Shown here in pieces: positions 10,236 to 23,789 of a stretch of DNA of 30,338 bases. The translations under genes and the position numbers were made by a program. Numbering within the stretch: position 1 is the first letter of the stretch; each line of letters opens with the position of its first letter. The notes below the pieces were generated by a model that did no database searches, was not told the origin of the DNA, and saw nothing but the letters and a program-made list of their open reading frames with translations. The DNA comes from Proteromonas lacertae (lineage: Eukaryota > Sar > Bigyra > Opalinata > Proteromonadidae), in assembly GCA_002245135.1 (NCBI GenBank), contig NGBS01000669.1:1-30338 (forward strand), given 5' to 3'.

Positions 10236-13200
10236 ATGGATTTCAATTATGTGATAAGGTATGGCAATATTGATAAGATTGAGTTGATGAAAAAAAGTGA
10301 AAATGAAGAAATAGTGTATTATTTAAACTATTATCCTCAGATAAATAATACTTCTTGTTGTTATTTTATCTTAGTGAGAGATTGTTATGTAAATATTTAT
10401 AACAGTATTAAAGATGTAGTAAAGAAAAATCAAAATAAAGGTAAGAATGAAGGTGATGGTAAGAAGAATGGTGAAGATGATAACAATGGTGAAGATGGGA
10501 ATAATGGTGTTGGTGAGAATCAAAGTAAAGATGAGTATAGTGGTGAAGATGGGAATCAAAGTAAAGACAAGAATAAAAATAAATATAAGAATCATCAGAA
10601 TTGCTTTTTAATCTACGGCAATGAAGGTTTGGGTAAAACTACATTGTGTTTTTTTTTGTCGTATTGTCTTAATAATGATGATGATTTTGATGAATATAAC
10701 ATAGTAGTATATGGTGTAAGTGATACAGATAACATATATCATTTTAGATTAGCAAATACTCATAAATTTGAAGAAAAATATCTATATATGCCAGATTTAA
10801 AAGGTAAAACAATAGTTATAAGCGATAATGAACAGATTCATGAAGATGATTTCAGTGATGATAATGTAATAATTATGATAAGTTCTCCAAAAGCAGAAAA
10901 ATATAAGATTATGGCAAATAAGAGATGTACAATCCAATTCTACATACCTCAATTCAATGAAAAAGAATTAAAGATTATAATAAATCAAAAAGAGAAATTA
11001 GATGATGATAAGAAAAAGAAAATATTAAATGATGCAGTTATATATGGAGGCAACTTAGATATTAATTGTTCATTGAAAGAGTTATGTAAAAATTGTGAAA
11101 GGGAATTACCATTATATATTCCACCAAATTATGAAGAACAGTTGTTTATATATGATACCAATCAATTTAATGTAATACCTGACACCTTGAGATATTTATC
11201 AACAGAAATGGAAAAATATATACTTGCAAATTGCTTTTACAAAATAGTGGATTATAAAAGATTATATGAAGTATTTGAAAATGATTTATTGAATAAAAAA
11301 GATCCATGGATATTCGAAAGAATGTGTCACATTATATTCGAAGATAATGGTTATACAGGTTATAATTTAGATAAAAAAGAATTTCCATTTGATTTACCTG
11401 AACATACATTAATTTATATTGAAATGGATAAATTCCTTGATTATCTTGATAATGGTGATAAATATAAGATTAAAAACCGAAAAATTAATGAAGTAACACT
11501 TGTGAGTGGTAAAATTAAAGATAAAAGTAATACTGAAATAAAAAGTATAACAGAAGGAATAGTTGAAATAACATATAATAATGTAAGAGGAAAATATGAT
11601 AGGATTGTTGATTGTGAAATAACAGGATTGACAATATCAAATGCAAAGATAGAAGGTGATAGAATTAGTGGTGTAATAAAAGATGGTTTAATATCAGAAG
11701 GAGTTATATTTGATGGTATTTATGTGGATTTTGGAAGAATAATTAATTTTCCAGCAATAGATTCATGTATTATTAACAAATACAGTATTACTGGATTACA
11801 AATGACAATTTCTAATAATCATCCAACTAAGAATACTGTAATAGCATTTCTAAATGTATATATTATTATTATTATTATTATTGTATAGATGTTATATAGA
11901 TATCATAAATCATATATAATCGATAATTTGAAAAGACTAAATATGAATGATAAAAATGATAAAGATATTCTTGCAAATGCGTTATATGATAATGGATATA
12001 TCCCAGAGAATAAAAAGAAAGAGATAATAGATAGTATGGATAAAGAAAAGAGAATAATGTGTGAGAGTTATGTATGATATTAATATTTATATAATTTTAT
12101 AGTTTTTGATTAATGAACTTTATCGTAGGGGATATAATGAGATAAATGAAATATATGGTAAACTTAAAGATAGATATTTAGATGTTATTAATAGTGATAC
12201 AAATACTTATAATAAATTGATAAATGATATTAATAAATTGAAAAATAAAAACCAACAATTGGAAAATAAAAATCAACCAAAGAATAGTAAAAGCAAAAAA
12301 GAAACTAGTGGTTCATCAAATGAAACATTAACTGAAGAAATTGAGAAATTGGAAAAAGAAATTGAGAAATGGAAAGAAGAAATTCGTGATTTAAATGAAC
12401 TTAATAAGAAGAATAAAGAAATAATAGAAAAAATAAAAGAAGCAAAAAATGATAATATAGATGAAAAAGAGTCTCCCATTAAAAGAAAAAGAAATAGCAA
12501 TAAAGAAGTTGAAGAAGAGAATATAGAGGAAGATAAGGAAGCAGAAGATGAAGGAAATGAAGGAAATGATCAAGAAGATAAAAGCAATAAAGAAGCAGAA
12601 GATGAAGATAAACCAAATAAAAAGATTAAAACTATTGAAAATAATGAAGTGAATAATAATAATAATAATATTCCATCGAATGGAAATGGTGATAAACCAC
12701 AGAAAACAAAAGGTAGTGATATCGAATCATCAATCCCTTATAAAAGAAATAAACTTACTGATGATAAAGTTGTTAAAGAATTAACAGAGAAAAAAGAAAT
12801 TGTTATTGATGACAGAATATTACATGACTTAGATGATTATTTGATTGATGTAATATACCATGATAAGAAAAATAATAAAGAAAAAAAAGAGATGAAGAAT
12901 GATATTATTACTGTATATATATTATTGTATTATTATTATAGTCAATTAAAGAAGAAATAGATACACCAATAATTGATAATAATGTTATTATTGATAAGTT
13001 AGGAGAATGTAATCCAATATTTAATATTGTGTTTATTACATACAATCACAATGAAGTAACATCATCACTTGAAGAAGGTGAAACTGATTTTGGACATTAT
13101 GGAATATTTAAAGATAAAATAATAGAAGAAATGAAGAAAACTTACAAATGGGATGAAATGAAATCAAATGATAAAAAGAATGAGATGAAATCAAATGCTA

Positions 13201-15467
13201 CAGGAAATGAACAAAAATCAAATTCCACAGAAAGTGAAATAAGTTCTGCTGGTAAAACAAAAGAAACTGATAAATTCAAAAAATTAATAATGTCAATAAA
13301 ATCGAAAAGATTAAGATTTTGTACTTATAACATGTCTGATGAATTAAATGACTATTCAGTCTTCCAAAAGAATGTAGAAACATTACATATAGTTTTAGAA
13401 AATAGAAATGAAACTACAAATTTCATACTTACAGAATGTAGAAACCCATCAGTAAATATAATACCTTGTGAAATTGAAGAAAAAAAGATAGATTGTGATT
13501 ATAGAATATGTGAAAAGATTATAAATAGAAAAAGTGAACAAACTAAAACTGAAGATAATTCAAATGATTATATTGATATTAAATGGAAAAATCTGAATAA
13601 TGAGTTTGTAATGGATGATAAAAATTCAGTAGTAGAAAAATTTAATCAATATCTAACAAAGAATGATATAGAATCAGCAAAAAATAATTTTGAAATGATA
13701 AAGGAAAATATATCTACTTATATTAAAAATCGCTCAAGTATATATATATATACATATATAATTATTATATAAATAATAGTGACTAACTCTTTATGTAAAG
13801 TATTTGGAAAATTAAGTCCAAAATACAATGATAGTGATAAAACTATAAAAATTTATTGTGATATATATCAATATCCTAATAGAATAGTTTATGTTAGAGA
13901 TGTTTATAAGAAAATATGGAATGAATTACAGAAAGATATTTCATATTATAGAAATAATCCAGATAAAAAATTAAGAATTCTATTGAGAGGAAATCCAGGA
14001 TGTGGTAAAACTTCATTTGTTATCTATTTAATAAATCGAATTATTGAATTAAATGAAAAATTGAAAGGCAAAAAGATTAGTGTATGTGTTCTTAAAGCGA
14101 AAACAAAAGATGATAAAATAGTTTGTGATGAATACTATTTAAAAGGTAAGGAAATGCTACATGATATAAAAAAACAAAAAATAGAATTTGATATTGTGAT
14201 ATGTGATTCTTATGATGTCGGAAAGGATGATCCTAAAGGTCGTATTTATTTATATGTCACTTCGCCAGATTCTAAGAATTATGAATCATTTACAAAATTT
14301 GCTAATGATGATGAGAATAGAGCAAAAAAGTATTTCTTTATGGATATATTTAGTGGAAAAGAAATTAAAGAATGGAAAGAAAAATGTTTACCAACTGAAC
14401 TGCAAGAATCAATAGAAAAAAATGAGTTTAATAGTAGATATGGAAATGTTCCAAGACATATCTATTATGCTGCAATATATGATGTTTGTTATGGTAAAGA
14501 TTATTGGGATAAAATATATTCAAAAGGTATAAAAAGAATAGTAGGTAAACTTGGTTATATGAAATTTCTAAAAACATATTTATATCCATGTAAGTCATAT
14601 GAAGAAAATGAGAATTTAGTAAAAAGAACAACAACATTTGATAGTACATTATGTCATTATATAGTGAAGTATTCTATTCCATATAAAGACAGAGTGAATG
14701 AAATCAAATATTATGATAGAATTAATGAACATGAGATGGAATTCATATCAGATGAAGTATTCGATTATATTTATGATTGTGTTAAACATAAAGCTGTAGA
14801 AGATGATGTTAAGAATATGCAGGAACAATTTAGTGACTTATATCAGAATAAAGTGAAAAATGAATTTATGTTATATTTATTCAAAGAGTTAGTATGGTAT
14901 AACTGTTTGTATCATGGTAATAAGATAACTCTTGATGATAGTGTATTAGTTGAAGAGATTGAAAATAATATATTAGAAGTATTTATGAATCTGTTTGATG
15001 GTGATATCTATTGTAGTAATGATAATAAATACTGCTTAGTTCATTTAGCAACATTGAAGAATAGAGAAATGATTTACTTATTGAATAACTGTTTTATTCA
15101 TGTAATAAATGATCAACGAGAAGTATTGGATTGTGATGATCAAATAAAAGAATGTATATGTGGTTTGCAACAAATGGTGAACTTTAAAAGAATGTATTAT
15201 ATTACAGTATCCAATAATAAATCGCCTGAATCTTCATCTGAATCCTCACCTTTTATATCAAAAGTATTAGTTTCACATTATATTGGTAAAACAACCATCG
15301 AAAATGCAAATATTACCTATTGTAATTCAAAATTTGAAGGTTTAGTATATGGAAGTGATTTCAAGATAGAAAAATCAAAAGATGTAACTGTAAAGTTTGA
15401 TATAGAAAAGAAGAATAATAAAAAGAAAAAGAATATAAAAAGACTAAAAGCATTTGGATTGGTTTGA
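10236..15467 (+). CDS. Giant double CR-like NTPase gene, copy 2 (five exons)
   Basis: Predicted exons are 10236-11855, 11889-12071, 12103-12912, 12942-13737 and 13780-15467, giving about 1698 residues. Counting from the MDF start, Walker A GNEGLGKT is at 128-135, the Walker B-like IVISDNE at 193-199, ISSPK at 215-219 and YIPQFNEKEL at 236-245. Repetitive beta-forming sequence fills about 420-520. In the second half, counting from MTNS, Walker A is at 71-78, IVICD at 139-143, YVTSPD at 159-164, FFMDIFSGKEI at 186-196 and RYGNVPRH at 220-227. Against copy 1 it has a different stretch around the first Walker A, a coiled coil longer by about 20 acidic residues, and a second half with a much shorter linker before Walker A (variant B). 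The class call is Crinkler/RHS-like by motif order; the function is unknown. Confidence 0.65.
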
Positions 15468-15514
15468 ATGAGAAATATCATCATCTTATTTTCAAATATA
15501 AATTGTTTTGTTAG

Positions 15515-15769
15515 GAATTGTTTTTCAGGGATAAGTTACATCAAACCATTACAAGATTTAGCAAATTCATTTATACTCTATTTAAGAAAATATATGAAAA
15601 AATAATTTATAACACAAATAGAAAAAATGAAAGAAATAAAGGAAAAGATTTTATTGTTAATACTAAAACACCGATTTGTGCAACAGCTAATAATAAAAAA
15701 ATGGAAGAAAAACAAAATGAATTATTGACAAGTAATGAAGTTAATGTAAAGAAACCTAAATTTGGATGA
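15515..15769 (+). CDS. Possible sixth exon of the large gene, copy 2
   Basis: The sequence appears identical to 8738-8992, with the same candidate 53-base intron (15462-15514). It is basic and Lys/Asn-rich, with no recognised domain and no ATG near its start. Confidence 0.4.
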   Translation, partial: ELFFRDKLHQTITRFSKFIYTLFKKIYEKIIYNTNRKNERNKGKDFIVNTKTPICATANNKKMEEKQNELLTSNEVNVKKPKFG

Positions 15770-15881
15770 GGAAATGCTGATTAAGAGAAATAATAATACT
15801 AAAACATCTTTCGATTGATTATATTTCTTCATACTATTCTATTTATGTTATTTTCAATAGAAAGGGTTTAATTTTAAAGTA

Positions 15882-16626
15882 ATGGTTAGGTTTAGTATAT
15901 TGCAAAACAACAACTTCATTTGCAGCAAATGGATCATTAGAAAAAGAAATAAAAGGCTTGAGAGTTGCAAGCCAAACTTCCAAAGCAGAATTAATTGATA
16001 ATGTTTGGACGATTGTAACAGCAGAAAAACCAACAGAACATGTAAAAGAATACATTCCAATGGATCCTGAAACCATGTTGAAGATGATAAGAAGATCAGC
16101 TTACAGTAGAAGTGATCGAGGTGGTAGAGGCTTGTGTCGTGCATTAGAAGTAATGGATGAACATCACAGAGACAGATTACAATTGGAAGACTTACAATTC
16201 GCATTAAGAGATGTAGGAATGAGATTTGAGAGATATGAAGTAGATATATTGATGAATGGATTTAAGCGAGAAGCTGATGGTACAATATCGTTGAATGAAT
16301 TTATTGAAGCGTTAGTTCCTCCAATGCAAGAAAATCGATATAATGTAGTAATGGATATATTCCACATGTTAGATAATGAAAAGAACGGCGAACTATGTCT
16401 TAAGTTAATTGTGCCATTATATGATGTAAATAGTCATCCAACAATAAGAGAAGCTAAACTAACACAAGAACAAGCATTAGATCAATTCATTAATCATTTT
16501 CGATATACAATAAAACCTGGATTTATAAGTATGAATGAATTTTTAGATTATTATTTGCTGTTAAGTTCAATGTATGAAAGTGATGAAGACTTTGAGACTT
16601 TAGTAAGAAGTAATTGGAGAATCTGA
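15882..16626 (+). CDS. Calcyphosine-like EF-hand protein, copy 3
   Basis: I see no difference from copy 2 over the whole gene. Exon 1 is 15882-15894, the putative intron 15895-15925 and exon 2 15926-16626; the internal ATG alternative is at 16060. It differs from copy 1 in only two visible bases of the body, one of which changes QDQ to QEQ near residue 170 of the long model. The same doubts about calcium binding and the start apply as in copy 2. Confidence 0.65.
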
Positions 16627-17012
16627 TTATTTCAATAATAAATTTTATATATATTATCATTATTTGTTTGTTGGTCATGAAATATTGTATAGTTAGTTTT
16701 CTGTTAATCATTAATTTTCAAAATTTCCATCATTTTTAAGGCTCATTGTGATTAATATATTTACTCTTTGTAATACCAGTTATACAGAGAGATTATTGGT
16801 AATTACATTTCAAATATCATTAATTAGTGGATGATGTGAATTTTGTCAAGTAACACATCAGATGGATGAAATGAAATTGATTACATATAATAATTGCTTA
16901 ATATTTACTTTATGACATGTATATTACATGTAATTGACAAGTTTATAACTATACATTTCATTTGATAATTATAGATATTGAAGAGTATAGTTATTACATT
17001 TTATTTAATCTT
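16627..17012 (+). promoter_or_regulatory. Spacer before large gene, copy 3
   Basis: It appears the same as 9850-10235. It holds no gene and carries the same ACATGT pair and optional start exon. Confidence 0.35.
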
Positions 17013-20000
17013 ATGGATTTCAATTATGTGATAAGGTATGGCAATATTGATAAGATTGAGTTGATGAAAAAAAGTGAAAATGAAGAAATAGTGTATTATT
17101 TAAACTATTATCCTGAAATTGATGATACTTCTTGTTGTTATTTTATCTTAGTGAGAGATTGTTATGTAAATATTTATAACAGTATTAAAGATGTAGTAAA
17201 GAAAAATCAAAATAAAGGTAAGAATGAAGGTGATGGTAAGAAGAATGGTGAAGATGATAACAATGGTGAAGATGGGAATAATGGTGTTGGTGAGAATCAA
17301 AGTAAAGATGAGTATAGTGGTGAAGATGGGAATCAAAGTAAAGACAAGAATAAAAATAAATATAAGAATCATCAGAATTGCTTTTTAATCTACGGCAATG
17401 AAGGTTTGGGTAAAACTACATTGTGTTTTTTTTTGTCGTATTGTCTTAATAATGATGATGATTTTGATGAATATAACATAGTAGTATATGGTGTAAGTGA
17501 TACAGATAACATATATCATTTTAGATTAGCAAATACTCATAAATTTGAAGAAAAATATCTATATATGCCAGATTTAAAAGGTAAAACAATAGTTATAAGC
17601 GATAATGAACAGATTCATGAAGATGATTTCAGTGATGATAATGTAATAATTATGATAAGTTCTCCAAAAGCAGAAAAATATAAGATTATGGCAAATAAGA
17701 GATGTACAATCCAATTCTACATACCTCAATTCAATGAAAAAGAATTAAAGATTATAATAAATCAAAAAGAGAAATTAGATGATGATAAGAAAAAGAAAAT
17801 ATTAAATGATGCAGTTATATATGGAGGCAACTTAGATATTAATTGTTCATTGAAAGAGTTATGTAAAAATTGTGAAAGGGAATTACCATTATATATTCCA
17901 CCAAATTATGAAGAACAGTTGTTTATATATGATACCAATCAATTTAATGTAATACCTGACACCTTGAGATATTTATCAACAGAAATGGAAAAATATATAC
18001 TTGCAAATTGCTTTTACAAAATAGTGGATTATAAAAGATTATATGAAGTATTTGAAAATGATTTATTGAATAAAAAAGATCCATGGATATTCGAAAGAAT
18101 GTGTCACATTATATTCGAAGATAATGGTTATACAGGTTATAATTTAGATAAAAAAGAATTTCCATTTGATTTACCTGAACATACATTAATTTATATTGAA
18201 ATGGATAAATTCCTTGATTATCTTGATAATGGTGATAAATATAAGATTAAAAACCGAAAAATTAATGAAGTAACACTTGTGAGTGGTAAAATTAAAGATA
18301 AAAGTAATACTGAAATAAAAAGTATAACAGAAGGAATAGTTGAAATAACATATAATAATGTAAGAGGAAAATATGATAGGATTGTTGATTGTGAAATAAC
18401 AGGATTGACAATATCAAATGCAAAGATAGAAGGTGATAGAATTAGTGGTGTAATAAAAGATGGTTTAATATCAGAAGGAGTTATATTTGATGGTATTTAT
18501 GTGGATTTTGGAAGAATAATTAATTTTCCAGCAATAGATTCATGTATTATTAACAAATACAGTATTACTGGATTACAAATGACAATTTCTAATAATCATC
18601 CAACTAAGAATACTGTAATAGCATTTCTAAATGTATATATTATTATTATTATTATTATTGTATAGATGTTATATAGATATCATAAATCATATATAATCGA
18701 TAATTTGAAAAGACTAAATATGAATGATAAAAATGATAAAGATATTCTTGCAAATGCGTTATATGATAATGGATATATCCCAGAGAATAAAAAGAAAGAG
18801 ATAATAGATAGTATGGATAAAGAAAAGAGAATAATGTGTGAGAGTTATGTATGATATTAATATTTATATAATTTTATAGTTTTTGATTAATGAACTTTAT
18901 CGTAGGGGATATAATGAGATAAATGAAATATATGGTAAACTTAAAGATAGATATTTAGATGTTATTAATAGTGATACAAATACTTATAATAAATTGATAA
19001 ATGATATTAATAAATTGAAAAATAAAAACCAACAATTGGAAAATAAAAATCAACCAAAGAATAGTAAAAGCAAAAAAGAAACTAGTGGTTCATCAAATGA
19101 AACATTAACTGAAGAAATTGAGAAATTGGAAAAAGAAATTGAGAAATGGAAAGAAGAAATTCGTGATTTAAATGAACTTAATAAGAAGAATAAAGAAATA
19201 ATAGAAAAAATAAAAGAAGCAAAAAATGATAATATAGATGAAAAAGAGTCTCCCATTAAAAGAAAAAGAAATAGCAATAAAGAAGTTGAAGAAGAGAATA
19301 TAGAGGAAGATAAGGAAGCAGAAGATGAAGGAAATGAAGGAAATGATCAAGAAGATAAAAGCAATAAAGAAGCAGAAGATGAAGATAAACCAAATAAAAA
19401 GATTAAAACTATTGAAAATAATGAAGTGAATAATAATAATAATAATATTCCATCGAATGGAAATGGTGATAAACCACAGAAAACAAAAGGTAGTGATATC
19501 GAATCATCAATCCCTTATAAAAGAAATAAACTTACTGATGATAAAGTTGTTAAAGAATTAACAGAGAAAAAAGAAATTGTTATTGATGACAGAATATTAC
19601 ATGACTTAGATGATTATTTGATTGATGTAATATACCATGATAAGAAAAATAATAAAGAAAAAAAAGAGATGAAGAATGATATTATTACTGTATATATATT
19701 ATTGTATTATTATTATAGTCAATTAAAGAAGAAATAGATACACCAATAATTGATAATAATGTTATTATTGATAAGTTAGGAGAATGTAATCCAATATTTA
19801 ATATTGTGTTTATTACATACAATCACAATGAAGTAACATCATCACTTGAAGAAGGTGAAACTGATTTTGGACATTATGGAATATTTAAAGATAAAATAAT
19901 AGAAGAAATGAAGAAAACTTACAAATGGGATGAAATGAAATCAAATGATAAAAAGAATGAGATGAAATCAAATGCTACAGGAAATGAACAAAAATCAAAT

Positions 20001-22244
20001 TCCACAGAAAGTGAAATAAGTTCTGCTGGTAAAACAAAAGAAACTGATAAATTCAAAAAATTAATAATGTCAATAAAATCGAAAAGATTAAGATTTTGTA
20101 CTTATAACATGTCTGATGAATTAAATGACTATTCAGTCTTCCAAAAGAATGTAGAAACATTACATATAGTTTTAGAAAATAGAAATGAAACTACAAATTT
20201 CATACTTACAGAATGTAGAAACCCATCAGTAAATATAATACCTTGTGAAATTGAAGAAAAAAAGATAGATTGTGATTATAGAATATGTGAAAAGATTATA
20301 AATAGAAAAAGTGAACAAACTAAAACTGAAGATAATTCAAATGATTATATTGATATTAAATGGAAAAATCTGAATAATGAGTTTGTAATGGATGATAAAA
20401 ATTCAGTAGTAGAAAAATTTAATCAATATCTAACAAAGAATGATATAGAATCAGCAAAAAATAATTTTGAAATGATAAAGGAAAATATATCTACTTATAT
20501 TAAAAATCGCTCAAGTATATATATATATACATATATAATTATTATATAAATAATAGTGACTAACTCTTTATGTAAAGTATTTGGAAAATTAAGTCCAAAA
20601 TACAATGATAGTGATAAAACTATAAAAATTTATTGTGATATATATCAATATCCTAATAGAATAGTTTATGTTAGAGATGTTTATAAGAAAATATGGAATG
20701 AATTACAGAAAGATATTTCATATTATAGAAATAATCCAGATAAAAAATTAAGAATTCTATTGAGAGGAAATCCAGGATGTGGTAAAACTTCATTTGTTAT
20801 CTATTTAATAAATCGAATTATTGAATTAAATGAAAAATTGAAAGGCAAAAAGATTAGTGTATGTGTTCTTAAAGCGAAAACAAAAGATGATAAAATAGTT
20901 TGTGATGAATACTATTTAAAAGGTAAGGAAATGCTACATGATATAAAAAAACAAAAAATAGAATTTGATATTGTGATATGTGATTCTTATGATGTCGGAA
21001 AGGATGATCCTAAAGGTCGTATTTATTTATATGTCACTTCGCCAGATTCTAAGAATTATGAATCATTTACAAAATTTGCTAATGATGATGAGAATAGAGC
21101 AAAAAAGTATTTCTTTATGGATATATTTAGTGGAAAAGAAATTAAAGAATGGAAAGAAAAATGTTTACCAACTGAACTGCAAGAATCAATAGAAAAAAAT
21201 GAGTTTAATAGTAGATATGGAAATGTTCCAAGACATATCTATTATGCTGCAATATATGATGTTTGTTATGGTAAAGATTATTGGGATAAAATATATTCAA
21301 AAGGTATAAAAAGAATAGTAGGTAAACTTGGTTATATGAAATTTCTAAAAACATATTTATATCCATGTAAGTCATATGAAGAAAATGAGAATTTAGTAAA
21401 AAGAACAACAACATTTGATAGTACATTATGTCATTATATAGTGAAGTATTCTATTCCATATAAAGACAGAGTGAATGAAATCAAATATTATGATAGAATT
21501 AATGAACATGAGATGGAATTCATATCAGATGAAGTATTCGATTATATTTATGATTGTGTTAAACATAAAGCTGTAGAAGATGATGTTAAGAATATGCAGG
21601 AACAATTTAGTGACTTATATCAGAATAAAGTGAAAAATGAATTTATGTTATATTTATTCAAAGAGTTAGTATGGTATAACTGTTTGTATCATGGTAATAA
21701 GATAACTCTTGATGATAGTGTATTAGTTGAAGAGATTGAAAATAATATATTAGAAGTATTTATGAATCTGTTTGATGGTGATATCTATTGTAGTAATGAT
21801 AATAAATACTGCTTAGTTCATTTAGCAACATTGAAGAATAGAGAAATGATTTACTTATTGAATAACTGTTTTATTCATGTAATAAATGATCAACGAGAAG
21901 TATTGGATTGTGATGATCAAATAAAAGAATGTATATGTGGTTTGCAACAAATGGTGAACTTTAAAAGAATGTATTATATTACAGTATCCAATAATAAATC
22001 GCCTGAATCTTCATCTGAATCCTCACCTTTTATATCAAAAGTATTAGTTTCACATTATATTGGTAAAACAACCATCGAAAATGCAAATATTACCTATTGT
22101 AATTCAAAATTTGAAGGTTTAGTATATGGAAGTGATTTCAAGATAGAAAAATCAAAAGATGTAACTGTAAAGTTTGATATAGAAAAGAAGAATAATAAAA
22201 AGAAAAAGAATATAAAAAGACTAAAAGCATTTGGATTGGTTTGA
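17013..22244 (+). CDS. Giant double CR-like NTPase gene, copy 3 (five exons)
   Basis: Predicted exons are 17013-18632, 18666-18848, 18880-19689, 19719-20514 and 20557-22244, giving about 1698 residues. Domain layout and motif positions are those of copy 2. The only difference I can find from copy 2 is a small cluster at 17113-17126, where YPQINNTS becomes YPEIDDTS (five base changes within 12 bases). This near identity points to very recent duplication or continuing homogenisation. The gene is open throughout under the splice model and is a good reference copy. Confidence 0.65.
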
Positions 22245-22291
22245 ATGAGAAATATCATCATCTTATTTTCAAATATAAATTGTTTTGTTAG

Positions 22292-22546
22292 GAATTGTTT
22301 TTCAGGGATAAGTTACATCAAACCATTACAAGATTTAGCAAATTCATTTATACTCTATTTAAGAAAATATATGAAAAAATAATTTATAACACAAATAGAA
22401 AAAATGAAAGAAATAAAGGAAAAGATTTTATTGTTAATACTAAAACACCGATTTGTGCAACAGCTAATAATAAAAAAATGGAAGAAAAACAAAATGAATT
22501 ATTGACAAGTAATGAAGTTAATGTAAAGAAACCTAAATTTGGATGA
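22292..22546 (+). CDS. Possible sixth exon of the large gene, copy 3
   Basis: It is the same sequence as 8738-8992 and 15515-15769, with candidate intron 22239-22291. No domain is recognised. Confidence 0.4.
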   Translation, partial: ELFFRDKLHQTITRFSKFIYTLFKKIYEKIIYNTNRKNERNKGKDFIVNTKTPICATANNKKMEEKQNELLTSNEVNVKKPKFG

Positions 22547-22658
22547 GGAAATGCTGATTAAGAGAAATAATAATACTAAAACATCTTTCGATTGATTATA
22601 TTTCTTCATACTATTCTATTTATGTTATTTTCAATAGAAAGGGTTTAATTTTAAAGTA

Positions 22659-23403
22659 ATGGTTAGGTTTAGTATATTGCAAAACAACAACTTCATTTGC
22701 AGCAAATGGATCATTAGAAAAAGAAATAAAAGGCTTGAGAGTTGCAAGCCAAACTTCCAAAGCAGAATTAATTGATAATGTTTGGACGATTGTAACAGCA
22801 GAAAAACCAACAGAACATGTAAAAGAATACATTCCAATGGATCCTGAAACCATGTTGAAGATGATAAGAAGATCAGCTTACAGTAGAAGTGATCGAGGTG
22901 GTAGAGGCTTGTGTCGTGCATTAGAAGTAATGGATGAACATCACAGAGACAGATTACAATTGGAAGACTTACAATTCGCATTAAGAGATGTAGGAATGAG
23001 ATTTGAGAGATATGAAGTAGATATATTGATGAATGGATTTAAGCGAGAAGCTGATGGTACAATATCGTTGAATGAATTTATTGAAGCGTTAGTTCCTCCA
23101 ATGCAAGAAAATCGATATAATGTAGTAATGGATATATTCCACATGTTAGATAATGAAAAGAACGGCGAACTATGTCTTAAGTTAATTGTGCCATTATATG
23201 ATGTAAATAGTCATCCAACAATAAGAGAAGCTAAACTAACACAAGAACAAGCATTAGATCAATTCATTAATCATTTTCGATATACAATAAAACCTGGATT
23301 TATAAGTATGAATGAATTTTTAGATTATTATTTGCTGTTAAGTTCAATGTATGAAAGTGATGAAGACTTTGAGACTTTAGTAAGAAGTAATTGGAGAATC
23401 TGA
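22659..23403 (+). CDS. Calcyphosine-like EF-hand protein, copy 4
   Basis: It appears identical to copies 2 and 3. Exon 1 is 22659-22671, the putative intron 22672-22702 and exon 2 22703-23403; the internal ATG alternative is at 22837. The frame is intact, although the large gene that follows is broken. Confidence 0.65.
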
Positions 23404-23789
23404 TTATTTCAATAATAAATTTTATATATATTATCATTATTTGTTTGTTGGTCATGAAATATTGTATAGTTAGTTTTCTGTTAATCATTAATTTTCAAAA
23501 TTTCCATCATTTTTAAGGCTCATTGTGATTAATATATTTACTCTTTGTAATACCAGTTATACAGAGAGATTATTGGTAATTACATTTCAAATATCATTAA
23601 TTAGTGGATGATGTGAATTTTGTCAAGTAACACATCAGATGGATGAAATGAAATTGATTACATATAATAATTGCTTAATATTTACTTTATGACATGTATA
23701 TTACATGTAATTGACAAGTTTATAACTATACATTTCATTTGATAATTATAGATATTGAAGAGTATAGTTATTACATTTTATTTAATCTT
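23404..23789 (+). promoter_or_regulatory. Spacer before large gene, copy 4
   Basis: It is the same as the spacers of units 2 and 3. No gene is seen. Confidence 0.35.

Larger units (their letters stand above)
9309..16085 (+). repeat. Tandem array unit 2 (6777 bases)
   Basis: Corresponding gene starts in units 2 and 3 are exactly 6777 bases apart (for example 9181 and 15958; 10185 and 16962; 13779 and 20556). Confidence 0.9.
16086..22862 (+). repeat. Tandem array unit 3 (6777 bases)
   Basis: It is nearly identical to unit 2; one clustered patch at 17113-17126 differs. Confidence 0.9.

Noticed and set aside
10371-10595. Minus-strand ORF rich in Ile/Thr/Phe that could be taken for a membrane protein
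   Set aside because: It is the antisense of the Asn/Gly/Asp/Lys linker; the composition follows from the repeat on the + strand.
11856-11888. In-frame TAG followed directly by ATG, read as stop read-through or a reassigned TAG codon
   Set aside because: It is possible at this junction alone, but other junctions in the same gene need a frame change, glutamine is written CAA/CAG throughout, and a GT...AG intron explains all of them together.
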